From Thermoplasmata archaeon (GTDB lineage Archaea > Thermoplasmatota > Thermoplasmata > Thermoplasmatales > Thermoplasmataceae), in NCBI GenBank assembly GCA_021827885.1, contig JAKAUD010000098.1, positions 1 to 8,963 on the forward strand: DNA of 8,963 bases, read 5' to 3'. Below the pieces are notes generated by a model. It searched no databases. It worked only from the letters and a program-made list of their open reading frames with translations, and had not been told where the DNA came from. The position numbers and the translations under genes were made by a program. How positions within the stretch are numbered: position 1 is the first letter of the stretch; every line of letters starts with the position of its first letter. Below, in pieces: positions 6,097 to 8,963 of the stretch.

Positions 6097-7656
6097 CTAT
6101 TTTATGGTTATAGATAGAAACTCTATTACAAGAAGTGATATGACAATTAGGTTCATCCCAATTACGATTGCACTGAATGTCTTCTTATTCCTTAAAAATG
6201 CAAATCTATCCCTTCTTGACAATATCGTTAATGATTCCCGGAAGAATTGGTGGCCATCTGTTATGGCCAACGGCAATGCGTTTGTTATTGCAAGAAGAAT
6301 GTTTACCCAGAACAGCCAGTATAACATGTTGAATAATGCAAAAAATACAGTTGCTGAGAATGGTGTTGAATAGAGATGAGCCAACGGTGCTGGAACCGGA
6401 CTCAATCCTGAAAATGGCAGTGAAAGTGTTTCGAGAAATCCATACCATGGTACCTGATACGTCAAACTTCCACTTATTACCTGTTTGAGCCCACTCAGGC
6501 TGCCTAGACCCATTCCGGAATAAATTAACTCTACCCCAACAAATGCAACGTTCTTCATACTGCTCGTGGCTGCAGCCGGGTCGGTTGCTTCATAGTAACT
6601 ATATTCTGAAACTGTCCCTACGGAAGTATTCATATATGTTGTGGAGCCATTTGCGTTGAATAGAACTGTGGAAATGTAAACACTCTTTCCTGGTGTTATA
6701 TTGTCGAAAATGCCCGATAATGAATTTAGGTTGTAAACTGTTTTATTATCTACTGACGTTATTATTGAGCCGGATGTTAAATTGCTGTTCGCAGCCGGAT
6801 AACCTGCTATTGTCCCATAAATTGTAACGCCAGCCGGTATAATCTTGCTTATTGTGGACGAACCATCAAAAAAAGTAGCATTCACAAGGGTGCCGGGGAC
6901 GAGAGTTGAGTTATATGGAAGATTTATAACTGAATTTCCTGAATAACTCCCCATAGAAATCAATTCCAGCCCAGCAATCCCCTTCTCTGAATAAATGCTG
7001 TTTGGTACAACAGAATATACATATGCTCCAGCTTCTTTTTGATGCAACGCCGGAGCCATAGCTCCAACAAGGATGAAAAAAGCTAAAAGGGCAATTACGA
7101 CGTTAATCGCAGGACCAGCAGCTATTATCCTTCGCTTAATGACAGGATCCGCTTTGTTAATTTCAGATTCATCGGGTTCAACGAAGGCACCCAGCGGAAT
7201 GATAAAGAACATAACGCCAACGGATGTAACCTTGATTCCGTGCTTTCTGGCAGTTATACCGTGGAATAGTTCGTGTATCATGATAGAGACTGCAAAGGCT
7301 ATCAATCCAAATCCTATAGGAATAATTGGGTTTATTCCAGGGAGACCCAGCAATTCAGCAGGTGCCACACTTCTCGTGGTCTTAACTGTCAAACCGATAA
7401 AGGCCCCATAGATTATAACTGCCATTGCCAGAAAGAAGAATAGAAATACAATTACAACAGATGCTTTCGAGAAAATCATTCTCTGATTGTTTCCCTTAAC
7501 TTTATCCATTATGCCTCGGTTCTTCGTTGATTTCCATAGCAGGAAAGCACCTACATAAACCTGAAAATGCTTGGTCTTATTTATGTACGGGGAAAGGAAA
7601 TTGAGAAGTAGAATCCATACTATTATCAGTATTAGAACCAGAAACAAAGTATTCAT
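6097..7656 (-). CDS. Site-2 protease family intramembrane zinc metalloprotease (M50) with PDZ insert
   Basis: A 519-residue polytopic membrane protease. This family cuts membrane-spanning substrates within the bilayer, often to release regulators or clear signal peptides. The zinc motif is HELFH (residues 128-132) at the end of a helix, followed by GITARKHG. The second site is N459-A-L-P462 with D467-G468, matching the family's NxxPxxxxDG. Membrane helices are visible near 3-22, 64-90, 112-134, 178-202, 431-462 and 493-516, with AAGPAIN (179-185) starting the helix after the re-entrant region. Between helices lies a soluble insert (about 205-350) that looks like two PDZ domains. The second is clear (GYPAANSNLTSG, 285-296; ITSVDNKTV, 299-307) and the first is degenerate. 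All expected catalytic residues are present. The start ATG (7654-7656) is preceded by a TATA-like box at leaderless distance. The gene reads towards the surface-protein gene with a 145-base gap. The substrate is unknown. Confidence 0.93.
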   Translation of the reverse strand: MNTLFLVLILIIVWILLLNFLSPYINKTKHFQVYVGAFLLWKSTKNRGIMDKVKGNNQRMIFSKASVVIVFLFFFLAMAVIIYGAFIGLTVKTTRSVAPAELLGLPGINPIIPIGFGLIAFAVSIMIHELFHGITARKHGIKVTSVGVMFFIIPLGAFVEPDESEINKADPVIKRRIIAAGPAINVVIALLAFFILVGAMAPALHQKEAGAYVYSVVPNSIYSEKGIAGLELISMGSYSGNSVINLPYNSTLVPGTLVNATFFDGSSTISKIIPAGVTIYGTIAGYPAANSNLTSGSIITSVDNKTVYNLNSLSGIFDNITPGKSVYISTVLFNANGSTTYMNTSVGTVSEYSYYEATDPAAATSSMKNVAFVGVELIYSGMGLGSLSGLKQVISGSLTYQVPWYGFLETLSLPFSGLSPVPAPLAHLYSTPFSATVFFALFNMLYWLFWVNILLAITNALPLAITDGHQFFRESLTILSRRDRFAFLRNKKTFSAIVIGMNLIVISLLVIEFLSITIK

Positions 7657-7665
7657 TTCTTGACC

Positions 7666-7797
7666 TTATTCAATTTTCTTATTAATAATCATCTCTGCCA
7701 TTCTATTTGGAAGATTTTGGCATCTGCAACATCTATTCCCTCCTTTTGCAGGATCGAACTCAAAATTATCTGAAGAACTCCCTGTTTCCTTGAACAT
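7666..7797 (-). CDS. Possible small protein of 43 residues upstream of the protease
   Basis: A tentative small ORF from an ATG at 7795-7797 to a TAA at 7666-7668, ending 9 bases before the protease ATG. The product is charged, has a cysteine cluster CCRC (residues 23-26) and ends in MIINKKIE. Codon first positions are about 70 percent purine, which looks coding-like, but the competing frame (7689-7835) is nearly as good. A TATA-like ATTATAAATATC at 7838-7849 lies upstream and would give a leader of about 20 bases. I recognise no family. It could equally be chance or the remnant of a decayed gene. Confidence 0.22.
   Translation of the reverse strand: MFKETGSSSDNFEFDPAKGGNRCCRCQNLPNRMAEMIINKKIE
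7679..7688 (-). promoter_or_regulatory. TATA-like box of the site-2 protease gene
   Basis: The minus strand reads ATTATTAATAAG, centred about 27 bases before the ATG at 7656, with a purine-rich GGCAGAGATG upstream. The spacing suggests a leaderless transcript. The box overlaps the 3' end of the tentative small ORF, which slightly weakens the case for that ORF being in an operon with the protease. Confidence 0.45.
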
Positions 7798-8015
7798 TGA
7801 TCGTTTGCGCGTATTTTCTGCCCGGTCCCAACCATCGATATTTATAATGCGCCTTTATCTGTGCCATTCCTTGTAGAAAAATGAATGGATTCAAAGCATG
7901 TTTAATTTGTTTGTTAGAGAACCCCCTATAAAGCAAGTTTTTAAAGTTACCCAATCAGCAGCTCGACTTCTCCGGAATGCTGAAGACCGCTCTTAGTAAA
8001 GATGATCATAAATCG

Positions 8016-8021
8016 TTATAT
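8016..8021 (+). promoter_or_regulatory. TATA box of the TPR-protein gene
   Basis: TTATAT is centred about 25 bases before the ATG at 8043. No Shine-Dalgarno lies between, so the mRNA is probably leaderless. Confidence 0.5.
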
Positions 8022-8042
8022 CATTTAAAACCCTGACCCATA

Positions 8043-8963
8043 ATGGACGAAAAATTCCAGAAGGATATTTTGAAGCATATCGAAGATGAAAATTATGAGA
8101 AGGCCCTGGAAGATATTAATAAACATCTTTCTAAGAATGGTAATGACTCTGATGCTCACGCCTTGAAGTCCATGGTTTTGCTTGAAATGGGAAATAATTC
8201 GAAGGAAGCTTTGAACGAAGCAAACATAGCTCTTAGAATCGATGATTTTCATTTCTATAGATTTCTTGCTGGTTCAGCAATGCTTGAACTAAACCTCATT
8301 GAAGATGCAATAAAGACGCTCCAGAAGGCTGCTGATGAATATGAGGAAGAGCCAGATTACTTTATAAAACTAGCTTCTGCATATGAAATTAAGGGCGATA
8401 ATAATTCTGCTTTGAAAGCAATTATCAGGGCTATCAAGGTAGACCCTGAAAATGGTGATTTAAAGATTATGAAAGCTTCCCTGCTGAATGCCTTGGACCG
8501 GGAGAAAGAAGCCTTATCTGAACTCAGAAAATTGAAGGAAAAAGAGCCTAAAATGCCCGGCATATATTTTATCGAGGCGGAATCCTACATGAATCTTGAA
8601 AACGTGGCAGAAGCTGAGAAATCAATCCTGAAAGCCATAGAATACATGAAAAGTGCCCCTGTTCCCGAGTATCTCGAAAGGGCTGCAGAAATAGAAATTT
8701 TATTGCGCAAACCTGATGAGGCTATGGAATTTGTTGATAAAGCACTTGCCCTTGATAAAGAAAATGATAAATTGAAGCTAATAAAGGGAAGCATCTTGAT
8801 TGATTTCGGCAGAGGTGATGAAGCAATGGATTTCGCGTTTGACGAATACCGCAAGAATAGGGAGAATCCCATTCTTTCATTCATGCTCATAGATATTCTC
8901 GCAGAGACAGAGGACAGCAAAAAGTTTAATGAATTTTTAGAGGAAGCAAAGTTTCCTGAGAGC
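8043..8963 (+). CDS. TPR-repeat protein (C-terminus beyond the window)
   Basis: Partial gene: 307 codons are visible, open at the right edge with no stop. The ATG at 8043 follows an in-frame TGA at 8034, so the N-terminus is fixed. The chain is all helical, acidic and soluble, with no signal peptide or membrane segment. It is made of tetratricopeptide-type helix pairs about 34 residues apart. Examples are YEKALEDINKHL (18-29), SKEALNEANIAL (53-64), IEDAIKTLQKA (86-96), NSALKAIIRAIKVDPEN (121-137), EKEALSELRKL (154-164), AEAEKSILKAI (189-199) and PDEAMEFVDKALALDKEN (224-241). TPR arrays bind partner proteins and act as scaffolds or co-chaperones; no catalytic domain is visible so far. The gene diverges from the protease gene. 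Its function cannot be assigned more closely. Confidence 0.87.
   Translation, partial: MDEKFQKDILKHIEDENYEKALEDINKHLSKNGNDSDAHALKSMVLLEMGNNSKEALNEANIALRIDDFHFYRFLAGSAMLELNLIEDAIKTLQKAADEYEEEPDYFIKLASAYEIKGDNNSALKAIIRAIKVDPENGDLKIMKASLLNALDREKEALSELRKLKEKEPKMPGIYFIEAESYMNLENVAEAEKSILKAIEYMKSAPVPEYLERAAEIEILLRKPDEAMEFVDKALALDKENDKLKLIKGSILIDFGRGDEAMDFAFDEYRKNRENPILSFMLIDILAETEDSKKFNEFLEEAKFPES

Larger units (their letters stand above)
7657..8042. other. 386-base stretch between divergent protease and TPR genes; no firm gene
   Basis: This stretch holds the TATA-like boxes of both flanking genes and several short reading frames. On the minus strand there are candidates of 43, 48 and 33 codons in three overlapping frames (7666-7867), and a 20-codon frame at 7947-8009. 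On the plus strand there is a 32-codon frame at 7898-7996. None has a recognisable family. A tRNA, a C/D-box guide RNA and a structured RNA were looked for and not supported. AT-rich boxes near 7926-7945 (CTATAAAG on the plus strand; TTTAAAAA on the minus strand) could be additional promoters. Confidence 0.5.

Noticed and set aside
7073..7411. 112-codon plus-strand reading frame
   Set aside because: It is antisense to the membrane region of the site-2 protease, including the HELFH motif, so it is a shadow.
7741..7790. tRNA-like T-arm on the minus strand (GAGTTCGATCCTG)
   Set aside because: Only two of the five T-stem pairs next to the loop form, the acceptor stem does not pair, and no D-arm GG is present at the right distance. 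It reads as ordinary sequence.
7766..7954. 62-codon minus-strand frame
   Set aside because: It needs a TTG start and has no recognisable domain. Only its inner 33-codon ATG version is mentioned, as part of the small-ORF cluster.
8000..8040. Possible C/D-box guide RNA (GATGATCA then CTGA)
   Set aside because: The C box does not match RTGATGA, there are no internal C'/D' boxes, and the stretch is explained as the TPR promoter.
8357..8920. Minus-strand reading frames of 68 and 111 codons
   Set aside because: Ser/Phe/Ala-rich peptides antisense to the TPR array; typical shadows of a Glu/Lys-rich helical gene.
1..8963. CRISPR array, insertion sequence, integrase or attachment site
   Set aside because: No regularly spaced direct repeats, transposase motifs or terminal inverted repeats were seen. 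The only repetition is within the surface-protein gene.

Overview
The window looks like a chromosomal segment of an archaeon of the order Thermoplasmatales or a close relative (Ferroplasma, Cuniculiplasma or Thermoplasma type). Four things point there. The gene content is archaeal: ribosomal protein L40e, stand-alone PurQ, an UPF0200-type P-loop kinase and a gamma-alpha fused 2-oxoacid:ferredoxin oxidoreductase subunit. AGA, AGG and ATA codons are common. AT-rich TATA-like boxes lie about 25 bases before several start codons with no Shine-Dalgarno, which suggests leaderless transcripts. The large surface protein is rich in N-x-S/T sequons and carries the 'ExGLPxGTxW' repeats I associate with Thermoplasmatales exported proteins. 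The assignment is inference; no rRNA is present.

Layout, left to right. (1) Positions 1-836, minus: the N-terminal 278 residues of a 2-oxoacid:ferredoxin oxidoreductase alpha subunit, cut by the window edge. (2) 837-940: a divergent promoter region. (3) 941-1492, plus: a small P-loop (deoxy)nucleotide/CoA-kinase-like protein whose last 19 bases overlap the convergent purQ gene. (4) 1474-2422, minus: a compact rpl40e-purQ operon. The 49-residue L40e gene is easy to miss; purQ starts 10 bases after it. (5) 2423-2540: intergenic, holding a hairpin plus T7 terminator for the surface-protein gene and the rpl40e promoter. (6) 2541-5951, minus: a 1136-residue, probably membrane-anchored surface protein made of two copies of a beta-propeller plus Ig-like module, then three more Ig-like repeats. 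(7) 6097-7656, minus: a site-2-protease family intramembrane metalloprotease with what look like two PDZ domains. (8) 7657-8042: about 390 bases without a firm gene. It holds two divergent promoters and several overlapping small reading frames. (9) 8043 to the right edge, plus: a TPR-repeat protein, open at its C-terminus.

How the genes work together: korA belongs to central carbon metabolism, purQ to purine synthesis and L40e to the ribosome. The kinase may act on nucleotides or a related small molecule. The surface protein and the intramembrane protease lie in the same direction, 145 bases apart, but each has its own TATA-like box. A functional link (surface sensing plus regulated intramembrane proteolysis) is possible but not shown. 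No mobile element, CRISPR array, tRNA or rRNA was seen. The points most worth a second look are the internally duplicated propeller architecture, with cysteines almost confined to the second copy, and the unassigned small ORFs between the protease and the TPR gene.
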